From Pseudomonas sp. R5-89-07 (GTDB lineage Bacteria > Pseudomonadota > Gammaproteobacteria > Pseudomonadales > Pseudomonadaceae), in contig NZ_CP027727.1 in NCBI RefSeq assembly GCF_003851685.1, positions 1,240,001 to 1,304,000 on the forward strand: a DNA stretch of 64,000 nt, read 5' to 3'. Both the position numbers and the translations under genes were made by a program. Positions 47,185 through 56,548 of this stretch are shown here, in pieces. Every line of letters starts with the position of its first letter. Position 1 is the stretch's first letter. Below the pieces are notes generated by a model that saw only the letters and a program-made list of their open reading frames with translations, did not search any database and was not told the origin of the DNA.

Positions 47185-48180
47185 TCAGCTGATTTTGTGC
47201 AGGTAGGCGGGAAGGGGCTGTTCGGGCAATACCGAGAGCACCTTCAACCGCTGCAACATCCTCTGGCTTGCCCGCTGCAAATGCTCACGCAAATTCAACG
47301 CCGCCGCATCGAACGCGCCATGCAGCAACAGCTCCAGGATCAACCGATGTTCGGCCAGCATGGCGGGATCGGCGCCGATGCCCAGCAATCGATAGAAGAT
47401 CCGGCTGATGATCATCGGGCTCTGGCCCTGGCGGATCAGCGCGGCGATCTTGCGGTTTTGCAGGCCGGCCAGGCAGCGCTGGTGCAAGTCCTCTTCGATC
47501 TGCTCGATGGCTTGCAGGCTGCAGTGCGGGTTCTCCTGGGCGTCCATGACCCGCTGCAGCATGGCTTCGAGGGCTTGCCGGTCGAGGTCCGGGGCGCTCT
47601 GGCGCAGGGCCTCGGGTTCCAGGCAGGCGCGCAGTTCGTAGTCTTCGATGACTTCCCGCGCGGTCAACGGCCCGGCCAGCCATTGGGAATAGGGTTCTTT
47701 CTCCACCAGGCCACGGTCGCGCAGGCGCATTAGCGCTTCACGGACCACGGCGCGGCTGACGCCGTAGTGGTCGGCGGCGGCCTGCTCGTCCAGGCGGTAA
47801 TGGCCGAAGGCGATGCAGGTGGACAACGCCGCGCCGATTTCCTCGACGATGCGCTCGCCCAATGGCCGAGTGTCTACCAGTTCATCGTTGCTATCGAGGC
47901 CCAGGTGCGCGTGGCTCAGGGGCAGGCGCAGCGGTTCCACGGCGACGCGCTCAGGGTTGATCAAGTAACCGCGGCCGTTGAAGCGGCAGATCAGGCCCTC
48001 GTCATGCAGCAGGTCCAGCGCCTTGCGCACCGGCACGCGGCTGGTGCCGAACAGCTCGGCCAGCGGTGCTTCCAGTAGCACAAGCCCGTGGCGCGCGGTG
48101 CCGTTGACGATCGCATCACGCATCACCTTGTGAATCATCGCGTAACGGGATGCCGAGGCGGACACTGTTTTCATCTGCAT
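47185..48180 (-). CDS. GntR-type regulator with two winged-helix domains and an FCD domain
   Basis: A 331-residue transcription regulator. The first GntR-like winged helix covers about residues 10-70 (LAELFGTSRVPVRKALDLLHDEG). A second one follows at about 100-170 (ADHYGVSRAVVREALMRLRDRG) and leads into an FCD ligand domain (about 175-310). Ordinary FadR/FCD regulators have only one such DNA-binding domain. It diverges from the amidase cluster and very likely controls it. The ATG at 48180 (MQMK) is used; the second ATG at 48174 is nearly as good. Confidence 0.85.
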   Translation of the reverse strand: MQMKTVSASASRYAMIHKVMRDAIVNGTARHGLVLLEAPLAELFGTSRVPVRKALDLLHDEGLICRFNGRGYLINPERVAVEPLRLPLSHAHLGLDSNDELVDTRPLGERIVEEIGAALSTCIAFGHYRLDEQAAADHYGVSRAVVREALMRLRDRGLVEKEPYSQWLAGPLTAREVIEDYELRACLEPEALRQSAPDLDRQALEAMLQRVMDAQENPHCSLQAIEQIEEDLHQRCLAGLQNRKIAALIRQGQSPMIISRIFYRLLGIGADPAMLAEHRLILELLLHGAFDAAALNLREHLQRASQRMLQRLKVLSVLPEQPLPAYLHKIS

Positions 48181-48308
48181 CTCTGGGTCAAGAGTTCTAA
48201 GGCGTGGCGAAGCCCGGGATTCTCTCATAGATGGGCCTGTCACTCTGCGCCACGTCGGTGGCACTTTCTTGGGGCCTTTGGCGCCATCCTGTTACCTTTC
48301 TGCACCAA

Positions 48309-48335
48309 AATGTATTTATTAATAAAAGATACATT
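48309..48335. promoter_or_regulatory. Inverted repeat, candidate operator 1
   Basis: Arms AATGTAT and ATACATT are separated by 13 AT-rich bases in the 337-base divergent gap between the GntR-type gene and the amidase gene. The region is clearly richer in A+T than its surroundings. Confidence 0.5.
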
Positions 48336-48472
48336 ATTTCGTCCGAGCCCTGGCTCAGCACCCGCGTCGAATTATTTCGCGTCGCTTGAAGGCTTCTATC
48401 CCGTGGTCATGGCTCAAGACGCGCAATAAACGAGGCAGCGTCCGGCAAGAGATTGGCACGAAAGCTGCTCGC

Positions 48473-48507
48473 TTAAAACGTACATTTTATAAATATATAC
48501 GTTTTAA
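48473..48507. promoter_or_regulatory. Inverted repeat, candidate operator 2 before the amidase gene
   Basis: Perfect 10-base arms TTAAAACGTA and TACGTTTTAA are separated by 15 AT-rich bases. The right arm touches the amidase ribosome site (AAGGTGAT), so a bound regulator would block transcription or translation start. It probably belongs to the divergent double-winged-helix regulator. Confidence 0.55.
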
Positions 48508-48517
48508 GGTGATCCCG

Positions 48518-49849
48518 ATGTCAGACGCCACCTCCATGGCCGAAGCGTTCGCCAGCGGTCAAAGCGACCCGGTGCAGGTCCTTGAACAAGCGCTTGTCCA
48601 CGCGAGCACGGCGCCCAGCGTGTTTATCTCCCTGACCGCCGAGCGTGCGTTGCGTGAAGCCGAGGCGTCCGCTGCGCGCTGGCGTGCCGGCCAGCCGCTG
48701 AGTGCGTTCGACGGCGTGCCCCTGGCCTGGAAGGACCTGTTCGACGTGGCCGGCAGCCTCACCACCGCAGGCGCCGCCTATCGCCGCCAGGCGCCGGCCG
48801 CCTTGCTCGATGCGCCCAGCGTGGGGCTGTTGTGCCGCGCCGGGATGGTCAGTATCGGCAAGACCAACCTCAGTGAGCTGGCGTATTCCGGCCTGGGCCT
48901 GAACCCGCACTTCGGCACGCCCCATAACCCGAACAGCCGCGATCAGCCACGGATTCCCGGCGGTTCCTCATCGGGTTCGGGCGTGGCGGTGGCGGCCGGC
49001 ATCGTGCCGATTGCCATGGGCACCGACACCGCCGGCTCGATCCGCATTCCCGCCGCGCTCAATGGCGTGGTGGGCTACCGCAGCAGCTGCCGCCGCTACA
49101 GCCGCGACGGCGTATTCCCCCTGGCCCGTAGCCTCGACAGCCTCGGCCCGCTGACTCGCAGCGTGCGCGATGCACTGGTCATCGACGACCTGCTCCATGG
49201 CCGCGCGCAAACCCACAGTGCGCGCAGCCTGAAGGGCCAGCGTTTTGTGCTTGAGCAAGGCGTGCTGCAAGACGTTGAGCCGGCGGTGCGCGGCAACCTG
49301 CTGCGCGCGGTGGACCAGCTCAGAGCCTGCGGTGCGCTGGTCGACGAGCGCCCCTGCGCCACGTTCCAGGCCACCCTCGATTTGATCCGTCAACACGGCT
49401 GGCTCGGCGCTTTCGAAGCGTTCGCCCTGCACCAGGCCTTGCTCGACAGCCGTGACGCCGAGCAACTCGACCCGCGTGTGCGCCGCCGTCTCGAAGCTGC
49501 CCGCACCCTGCCGGCCAGTCAACTGATTCACCTGACCGATGCGCGCCGGCGCTTGCAGCACCAACTGAGCGACGACCTCGACGGCGCTCTGCTGATCACC
49601 CCGACGGTCGCCCACGTCGCCCCGGCGCTGGCACCGCTGGAAGCCGACGACGCGCTGTTCGTCAGCACCAACCTCGCCACCCTGCGCCTGACCATGCCCG
49701 GCAGCCTGCTCGACATGCCGGGGGTCAGCCTGCCCAGCGGTCGCGATGCCCTCGGCCTGCCTACCGGGCTGCTGCTCAGCGCCCCCTGTGGCGAGGATGC
49801 GCGCCTGCTCAGGGCCGCGCTGTCGGTCGAAAGCGCCCTCAACCCTTGA
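48518..49849 (+). CDS. Amidase (amidase signature family)
   Basis: Hydrolyses an amide to acid and ammonia in the cytoplasm. The 443-residue protein has the Ser-cisSer-Lys triad: Lys in PLAWKDLFDVAG (about 71), the GGSSSGSGVAVAAG loop (about 148-161) and Ser in TDTAGSIRIPAA (about 172). The start at 48518 has AAGG upstream; the longer frame crosses the operator. Next to a probable cyclic imide hydrolase it would suit a half-amidase role (for example succinamate or maleamate to the dicarboxylate). The substrate is inferred from context only. Confidence 0.85.
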   Translation: MSDATSMAEAFASGQSDPVQVLEQALVHASTAPSVFISLTAERALREAEASAARWRAGQPLSAFDGVPLAWKDLFDVAGSLTTAGAAYRRQAPAALLDAPSVGLLCRAGMVSIGKTNLSELAYSGLGLNPHFGTPHNPNSRDQPRIPGGSSSGSGVAVAAGIVPIAMGTDTAGSIRIPAALNGVVGYRSSCRRYSRDGVFPLARSLDSLGPLTRSVRDALVIDDLLHGRAQTHSARSLKGQRFVLEQGVLQDVEPAVRGNLLRAVDQLRACGALVDERPCATFQATLDLIRQHGWLGAFEAFALHQALLDSRDAEQLDPRVRRRLEAARTLPASQLIHLTDARRRLQHQLSDDLDGALLITPTVAHVAPALAPLEADDALFVSTNLATLRLTMPGSLLDMPGVSLPSGRDALGLPTGLLLSAPCGEDARLLRAALSVESALNP

Positions 49850-49861
49850 AGGAGAAACACC

Positions 49862-50740
49862 ATGGCTAAAGACATCCTCTGTGCATTCGGCGTCGACGTG
49901 GACGCCGTCGCCGGCTGGCTCGGTTCCTACGGCGGTGAAGACTCGCCAGACGACATCTCCCGCGGCCTGTTCGCCGGTGAAGTCGGCGCGCCGCGCCTGC
50001 TCAAACTGTTCGAGCGCTACGGTCTGCGCACTACCTGGTTCATCCCCGGCCACTCGATGGAAACCTTCTCCGAACAGATGAAGGCAGTCGCCGACGCCGG
50101 CCACGAAATCGGCGTGCATGGCTACAGCCACGAAAACCCCATCGCGATGACCGCCGAGCAGGAAGAAATCGTCCTGGATAAATCCATCGAACTGATCACC
50201 CAGGTCACCGGCAAGCGCCCCACCGGCTACGTCGCGCCATGGTGGGAATTCAGCAAGGTGACCAACGAGCTGCTGCTGAAAAAAGGCATCAAGTACGACC
50301 ACAGCCTGATGCACAACGACTTCCACCCCTACTACGTGCGCAAGGGCGACAGCTGGACCAAGATCGACTACAGCCAGCACCCCGACACCTGGATGAAACC
50401 CCTGGTGCGCGGCGAGGAAACCGACCTGGTGGAAATCCCGGCCAACTGGTACCTCGACGACCTGCCGCCGATGATGTTCATCAAGAAAGCCCCCAACAGC
50501 CATGGCTTCGTCAACCCGCGTCACCTGGAAGAGATGTGGCGCGACCAGTTCGACTGGGTCTACCGCGAGCACGAACACGCGGTATTCACCATGACCATCC
50601 ACCCCGACGTGTCCGGCCGCCCGCAGGTGCTGCTGATGCTTGAGCGCCTGATCGAACACATCCAGAGCCATGCCGGCGTGCGCTTCGTCACCTTCGACGA
50701 AATCGCCGACGACTTCATCCGCCGTCAGCCCCGCACCTGA
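49862..50740 (+). CDS. NodB-like hydrolase, probable cyclic imide hydrolase
   Basis: A 292-residue protein of the polysaccharide deacetylase (PuuE-like) branch. Metal-site motifs are visible: GVDVDAV near residue 13, HGYSHENP (about 83-90), GYVAPWWE (about 122-129) and IHPDVSGRP (about 243-251). There is no signal peptide, so it is cytoplasmic and unlikely to act on cell-wall glycans. Its length and class match the P. putida imidase as I recall it (about 293 residues), which opens cyclic imides to half-amides. Alternatives are an allantoinase-like or other ring-opening amide hydrolase. It begins 12 bases after the amidase stop. Confidence 0.78.
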   Translation: MAKDILCAFGVDVDAVAGWLGSYGGEDSPDDISRGLFAGEVGAPRLLKLFERYGLRTTWFIPGHSMETFSEQMKAVADAGHEIGVHGYSHENPIAMTAEQEEIVLDKSIELITQVTGKRPTGYVAPWWEFSKVTNELLLKKGIKYDHSLMHNDFHPYYVRKGDSWTKIDYSQHPDTWMKPLVRGEETDLVEIPANWYLDDLPPMMFIKKAPNSHGFVNPRHLEEMWRDQFDWVYREHEHAVFTMTIHPDVSGRPQVLLMLERLIEHIQSHAGVRFVTFDEIADDFIRRQPRT

Positions 50741-50748
50741 CCTGAACC

Positions 50749-50850
50749 CTGTAGGAGCGAGCTTGCTCGCGAAAAGCCTGAGAGCACCGCGTGCATTCAG
50801 GAGGCCCGCGTCATCGTTGACGATTTTCGCGAGCAAGCTCGCTCCTACAG
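50749..50850. repeat. REPIN, family II, inside the gene cluster
   Basis: Inverted family II pair between the imide-hydrolase-like gene and the MFS gene, starting nine bases after the stop codon. It may reduce read-through or protect the upstream mRNA. Confidence 0.92.
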
Positions 50851-50881
50851 AAAGCCCACCCTACCTCCCGAGGCGCGCTCC

Positions 50882-52222
50882 ATGTCTATCTACAACAAGC
50901 TTGACCTGACTGGCTGGAAACCCCGGCAACTGACGTCCCAGGAAGTGCGCTTCGCTACCTGGATCGCGTTTTTCGCCTGGGTGTTCGCGGTGTATGACTT
51001 CATCCTGTTCGGCACCTTGCTGCCGGAAATCGGCCGGCACTTTGGCTGGGGTGAAGTGGAGCAGGCGCAAATCGCGACCTGGGTGGCGGTGGGCACGGCG
51101 GTGGTCGCGTTTGCCATCGGGCCCATCGTCGACAGACTAGGGCGGCGCCAGGGGATTATTTTGACCGTGGCCGGTTCCGCGCTGTGCTCGGCGCTCACCG
51201 CGATTGGCGGGGCGTGGGGCAAGTCGCCGCTGATCCTGATTCGCTCGCTGGGTGGCCTGGGGTATGCCGAAGAAACGGTGAATGCCACCTATTTGAGTGA
51301 GCTGTATGGCGCTTCGCAAGACCCGAAACTGACCAAGCGTCGCGGGTTCATCTACAGCCTGGTGCAAGGCGGCTGGCCGGTCGGTGCGCTGATCGCCGCC
51401 GGACTCACCGCACTGCTGCTGCCGATTATAGGCTGGCAGGGTTGCTTCATCTTCGCTGCGATCCCGGCCATCGTGATTGCGATCATGGCGCGCAAGCTCA
51501 AGGAGAGCCCGCAGTTCCAGATTCACCAGCGCATCAGCCAACTGCGTAAACGCGGTGCGGTGAGCGAGGCGCAGAACGTCGCCGCCACCTACGGCGTGGA
51601 CTATGACGAACACAGCAAGGCCGGCCTCAAGGCCGCGTTCCGTGGCCCGGCCCGCCGCGCCACCCTGGTGATCGGCGCCGCGTTGCTGCTCAACTGGGCG
51701 GCGATCCAGGTGTTCAGTGTGCTCGGCACTTCGGTGATCGTCAGCGTGCACCACATCTCGTTCGAGAACTCACTGATCATCCTGGTGCTGTCGAACCTGG
51801 TGGGCTATTGCGGCTACCTGAGCCACGGCTGGATGGGCGACAAGATCGGCCGACGCAACGTGATCGGCCTGGGCTGGATGCTCGGCGGCCTGGCATTCGC
51901 CGGGATGCTGTTCGGCCCGAGCAATATGCCGATGGTGGTCGGGCTGTACAGCCTGGGCCTGTTCTTCCTGATCGGGCCCTACTCGGCGGCGCTGTTCTTT
52001 ATCAGCGAAAGTTTCCCCACCAGCATCCGCGCCACCGGTGGCGCGATCATCCATGCCATGGGGCCAATCGGCGCCGTGGTGGCCGGGTTTGGCGCCACCC
52101 AGGTGTTGTCCGCCGGCAGTGACTGGCAGACCGCCGCGCTGTGGTTCGGCGCGCTGCCGTGCTTTCTGTCGGGTGCCTTGATGTTTGCCGCACGCCACGT
52201 GCGTCCGGAAACCGTTCAGTAA
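50882..52222 (+). CDS. MFS transporter (metabolite importer)
   Basis: Inner-membrane carrier of 446 residues with 12 predicted helices. The conserved loop VDRLGRRQG follows helix 2, and GDKIGRRN follows helix 8. A tryptophan-rich cytoplasmic N-terminus ([13 protein letters not shown]) and a long middle loop (about 195-255) are present. It belongs to the sugar/metabolite:H+ symporter branch, and the substrate is not readable. Its place between the hydrolases and the SDR genes points to uptake of the cluster's substrate. AAGGAG-led SDR gene follows after ten bases. Confidence 0.85.
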   Translation: MSIYNKLDLTGWKPRQLTSQEVRFATWIAFFAWVFAVYDFILFGTLLPEIGRHFGWGEVEQAQIATWVAVGTAVVAFAIGPIVDRLGRRQGIILTVAGSALCSALTAIGGAWGKSPLILIRSLGGLGYAEETVNATYLSELYGASQDPKLTKRRGFIYSLVQGGWPVGALIAAGLTALLLPIIGWQGCFIFAAIPAIVIAIMARKLKESPQFQIHQRISQLRKRGAVSEAQNVAATYGVDYDEHSKAGLKAAFRGPARRATLVIGAALLLNWAAIQVFSVLGTSVIVSVHHISFENSLIILVLSNLVGYCGYLSHGWMGDKIGRRNVIGLGWMLGGLAFAGMLFGPSNMPMVVGLYSLGLFFLIGPYSAALFFISESFPTSIRATGGAIIHAMGPIGAVVAGFGATQVLSAGSDWQTAALWFGALPCFLSGALMFAARHVRPETVQ

Positions 52223-52232
52223 GGAGTTATCG

Positions 52233-52994
52233 ATGAGCCGTAAAGTTGCCTTGATTACCGGTGCCGCCAGCGGCATCGGCCAAGCCCTTGCCGTGGCCTA
52301 TGCGCGCAGCGGCGTAGCGGTGGTGGGTGGGTATTACCCGGCCGATCCCCATGATCCGCAAAGCACTGTTGCCCTGGTGGAAGAGGCCGGTGGCGAGTGC
52401 CTGATGCTGGCGCTGGACGTGGGCGACAGCGCCTCGGTGGACGCCCTGGCCGAGCACGCGGTGCAGCATTTCGGACGCCTCGATTATGCGGTGGCCAATG
52501 CCGGGTTGTTGCGTCGCGCACCGCTGCTGGAAATGAGCGATGCGTTGTGGGACGAGATGCTCAATATCGACCTCACGGGGGTGATGCGCACCTTCCGTGC
52601 CGCCACGCGCTATATGACCGAAGGCGGTGCGCTGGTGGCGATTTCGTCGATTGCCGGTGGCGTGTATGGCTGGCAGGAACACAGCCACTACGCGGCGGCC
52701 AAGGCCGGGGTGCCGGGATTGTGCCGTTCGCTGGCGGTGGAATTGGCGGCCAAGGGCATTCGGTGCAATGCGGTGATCCCCGGGTTGATCGAGACGCCGC
52801 AGTCATTGGATGCGAAGAATTCGCTGGGGCCTGAAGGGTTGGCCAAGGCGGCCAGGGCGATCCCGCTGGGCCGGGTAGGGCGCGCCGATGAAGTGGCGTC
52901 GCTGGTGCAGTTCCTGACCAGTGACGCCTCAAGCTACTTGACCGGACAAAGCATCGTCATCGACGGCGGCCTGACCGTGCGCTGGCCTGACTGA
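52233..52994 (+). CDS. SDR family oxidoreductase (first of two)
   Basis: NAD(P)-dependent short-chain dehydrogenase of 253 residues. Cofactor motif TGAASGIGQ (about 9-17), NAG (about 89-91), catalytic serine in ISSIAGG and YAAAK (about 155-159) are intact. The ATG at 52233 has AAGGAG at seven bases; the longer frame lies in the MFS gene. The substrate is unknown. It is only moderately similar to the second SDR gene downstream, so the two probably do not come from a recent duplication. Confidence 0.88.
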   Translation: MSRKVALITGAASGIGQALAVAYARSGVAVVGGYYPADPHDPQSTVALVEEAGGECLMLALDVGDSASVDALAEHAVQHFGRLDYAVANAGLLRRAPLLEMSDALWDEMLNIDLTGVMRTFRAATRYMTEGGALVAISSIAGGVYGWQEHSHYAAAKAGVPGLCRSLAVELAAKGIRCNAVIPGLIETPQSLDAKNSLGPEGLAKAARAIPLGRVGRADEVASLVQFLTSDASSYLTGQSIVIDGGLTVRWPD

Positions 52995-52997
52995 AGG

Positions 52998-53088
52998 TAC
53001 TCAACCCAAAAGTGTGGGAGGGGGCTCACTGTTACCACTGACTCTACTCAACCCAAACTGTGGGAGGGGGCAAGCCCCCTCCCACAGT
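52998..53088. repeat. Duplicated partial REP plus single REP palindrome, family I
   Basis: A 27-28 base unit (TACTCAACCCAAA followed by GTGGGAGGGGGC) occurs twice, at 52998-53025 and 53045-53071. Only the second copy is followed by the right arm (GCCCCCTCCCACAGT, to 53088). It lies between the two SDR genes. Confidence 0.88.
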
Positions 53089-53116
53089 GGACCGCGTTTA
53101 CCATTGAGGAACTGCC

Positions 53117-53866
53117 ATGCTCCAACTGACTAACCGCCGCGCCGTCATCACCGGTGCCGGCAGCGGCATCGGCGCCGCCATCGCCCAGGCTTATGCGATT
53201 GAAGGCGCGCGCCTGGTGCTGGCCGATCGCAACGCCGCGAGCCTCGCCGAAGTCGCGATCACCTGTCGTAACCTCGGTGCCGAGGTAGTCGAATGCCTGG
53301 CCGATGTCGGCAGCGTCGAAGGCGCCCAGGCCGGCGTTGACCGTTGCGTCGAACACTTCGGCAGTATCGACATTCTGGTCAACAACGCCGGCATGCTGAC
53401 CCAGGCGCGGTGCGTCGATCTGACCATCGCCCTGTGGGACGAGATGCTGCGCGTCGACCTCACCAGCGTCTTCGTCGCCAGCCAGCGTGCCTTGCCGCAT
53501 ATGCTCGCGCAGCGCTGGGGGCGGATCATCAACGTTGCCTCGCAACTGGGCATCAAGGGCGGTGCCGAGCTGAGCCATTACGCGGCGGCCAAGGCCGGGG
53601 TGATCGGCTTCACCAAGTCCCTGGCCCTGGAAGTGGCCAAGGACAATGTGCTGGTCAACGCCATTGCTCCCGGCCCCATCGAAACCCCGTTGGTGGGCGG
53701 CATCAGCGACAGCTGGAAACGCGCCAAGGCCGCCGAACTGCCGCTGGGCCGCTTCGGCCTGGCGGACGAAGTCGCGCCTACCGCCGTGCTGCTGGCCAGT
53801 ACCCCGGGCGGCAATCTGTTCGTCGGCCAGACCCTCGGCCCGAACGCCGGCGATGTCATGCCATGA
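53117..53866 (+). CDS. SDR family oxidoreductase (second of two)
   Basis: Short-chain dehydrogenase of 249 residues with TGAGSGIGAA (about 12-21), an acidic ADR after the second strand (probably NAD preference), NNAG (about 89-92), serine in NVASQLG and YAAAK (about 153-157). The C-terminus ends FVGQTLGPNAGDVMP, in the place where many SDRs have a GxxxxxDGG segment. Role in the cluster unknown; oxidation of a hydroxy intermediate is possible. The next gene starts 14 bases after its stop. Confidence 0.87.
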   Translation: MLQLTNRRAVITGAGSGIGAAIAQAYAIEGARLVLADRNAASLAEVAITCRNLGAEVVECLADVGSVEGAQAGVDRCVEHFGSIDILVNNAGMLTQARCVDLTIALWDEMLRVDLTSVFVASQRALPHMLAQRWGRIINVASQLGIKGGAELSHYAAAKAGVIGFTKSLALEVAKDNVLVNAIAPGPIETPLVGGISDSWKRAKAAELPLGRFGLADEVAPTAVLLASTPGGNLFVGQTLGPNAGDVMP

Positions 53867-53879
53867 GCGGGGTTTGAAC

Positions 53880-54182
53880 ATGTGCGGACTGTGTGGCCTG
53901 CTCGGCGAAGACCTGCATTGGAGCGACCCCTTGGGCGATGCGCTGCCCCGGCGGCGCGAGCGCCTGCGCCGGATTGCGGCGATCAACCAGGTGCTGGCGG
54001 TGTTCCGGCTCAAGGTCGAGGACTTCCAGGGCGCCTCCTATCTGCTGCTCGGCGCCACCGGCAAACAGGCCCTGGCCAGCGGCCTGGATCAACTCTGGCA
54101 GGCGGCCGAAACCCTGCTCGGCCGCCCGCTGGACCCCCTTGACCCGCGTCTACTTGACCACCTGGAAAACACCCCACTGTAG
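53880..54182 (+). CDS. Small conserved-looking protein with N-terminal CGLCG, function unknown
   Basis: I do not recognise this 100-residue protein. It begins MCGLCGLLGEDLHW, with two cysteines three residues apart, then an arginine-rich helix (PRRRERLRRIAAINQVLAVF) and a second half ending HLENTPL. No signal peptide or membrane segment. The stop codon TAG (54180-54182) lies inside the first bases of a family II REP (CTGTAG), so the C-terminal end depends on the repeat. Position before a CobW GTPase suggests a metal-related partner, but this is inference. Confidence 0.65.
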   Translation: MCGLCGLLGEDLHWSDPLGDALPRRRERLRRIAAINQVLAVFRLKVEDFQGASYLLLGATGKQALASGLDQLWQAAETLLGRPLDPLDPRLLDHLENTPL

Positions 54183-54278
54183 GAGCGAGCTTGCTCGCGA
54201 AAAACGTCAACGCTAACGCGTGTTGTCTGGATGTACGTGGCGCTCTCGGGTTTTTCGCGAGCAAGCTCGCTCCTACAG
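54177..54278. repeat. REPIN, family II, overlapping the end of the small gene
   Basis: Inverted family II pair. Its first six bases (CTGTAG) supply the last sense codon and the stop codon of the small gene, and its right end lies 15 bases before the CobW-type start codon. Confidence 0.92.
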
Positions 54279-54293
54279 GGGGCGGAGGTAAAT

Positions 54294-55264
<971 letters not shown>

Positions 55265-55268
<4 letters not shown>

Positions 55269-56440
55269 TCACGTTGCGTGTACTCGGCACCTCCGTGACC
55301 TTGCTCGAATGCCTGCGCGTGCGCGCCGAGCAGGAGCTGGGCATTCGCCTGGTGTACCAGGTGCATGATGTGGAACAGGCCCAGCGTATCGCGGTGATGC
55401 AGCCCGACAGCTACGACTTGTACGACCAGTGGTTCCACAACGTCGACTTCGTGTGGCCGGCGCGGGCCATCCAGCCCATCGACACGCGGCGCATCGCGCT
55501 GTGGCACGAGATCAACGACCTGCCCAAGCGCGGCCGACTGTCGCCCAACGATCGCCTGGGCAGCGGCAGCGTGCCGAGTGAGCGGCTGTTCGTGCAGCAT
55601 GACGGCAGCCTCGGCAGCAGCGTGACCGAGCGCATCAGCATGTTGCCGCTGACCCACAACGCCGACAGTTTTGCCTATCGCCCCGAGCGTTTGCCCGAGG
55701 GTTTTTGCCACGGCAACGAAAGCTGGGGCTGGCTGCTCGACCCGGCGTGGCGCGCGCGCACAGCACTGCAAAGTGATGCCGCCATCGGTGCGCTGGATGC
55801 CGCGCTGGCGGTGCAGGGTGCGGGGCTGGCGCAGTTCAGGGACATCGGCAACATGAGCATCGAGGAGATCGACGTACTCGCCGGGATTCTGGTGCGCAAG
55901 CAAAAAGAGGGGCACTTTGCGGCGTTCTGGTCCGACGATGAAGAAGCCGCGCAATTGATGCTCAGCCCCAGCATCGACATCCAGAGCCTGTGGTCGCCCA
56001 CCTTGATGCGTCTGCACCGTGCCGGCGTGAAATACCGGCTTGCCGTGCCGCGTGAAGGCTATCGCGCCTGGTTCGGCGGGCTATCGTTGTCGCGCCATGC
56101 ACGGGGCCCGGTGCTGGATGCGGCCTACGCCTACCTCAATTGGTGGTTGTCCGGCTGGCCGGGGGCGGTGATGGCGCGCCAGGGTTACTACATCGGCAAC
56201 CCGGCGCGCAGCCGCGACCACCTGAGCAGCGCCGAGTGGGATTACTGGTACGCCGGCAAACCTGCACGCGAAGAGCTGCTGGGCAGCGACGGCTTGCCGT
56301 TGATCGACATCGGCGAAGTGCGTGACGGCGGCTCCTATGAGCAACGCATGGGGCACATCGCGGTGTGGAATTCGGTGATGGATGAACACAATTATCTGGT
56401 GCGCCGTTGGGGCGATTTCATGCGCGCACGCTGCCTGTAG
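55265..56440 (+). CDS. Solute-binding-protein-like protein without signal peptide
   Basis: A 391-residue protein resembling PotD/PotF-type substrate-binding proteins of ABC importers in its overall pattern (DLYDQWFHNVDFVWPA, YLNWWLSGWPGAVMARQGYY as landmark ends). It starts MITLRVLGTSVTL with no n-region or hydrophobic core, so it should stay in the cytoplasm. Its ATG overlaps the CobW stop codon. No permease or ATPase gene is adjacent. It may act as a soluble ligand-binding or sensor protein, or an enzyme on this fold. The family call is moderate; the function is unknown. Confidence 0.7.
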
Positions 56441-56497
56441 TTTCCAGTCCTGTAAGCGCGAGCAGCTGTTTTACGATCAAAAAAAGCAGCCAGAAAA

Positions 56498-56529
56498 AAA
56501 GGCGGCTACCCGTGAAGGTAGCCGCCTTT
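56498..56529. terminator. Bidirectional terminator between the cluster and gcd
   Basis: Stem AAAGGCGGCTACC / GGTAGCCGCCTTT with loop CGTGAA; A-rich on the left and T-rich on the right, so it can end both convergent transcripts. Confidence 0.92.
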
Positions 56530-56548
56530 GTTTTGCCGCCGGTTTTGC

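Noticed and set aside
52233..53866. The two SDR genes considered as a recent tandem duplication
   Set aside because: They differ in cofactor motif (TGAASGIG versus TGAGSGIG), active-site surroundings and C-terminus; only general SDR similarity is seen.
53880..53910. MCGLCG start considered as a class II glutamine amidotransferase N-terminus (MCGI-G)
   Set aside because: The protein has only 100 residues and lacks the following Ntn-hydrolase motifs; the resemblance is limited to the first residues.
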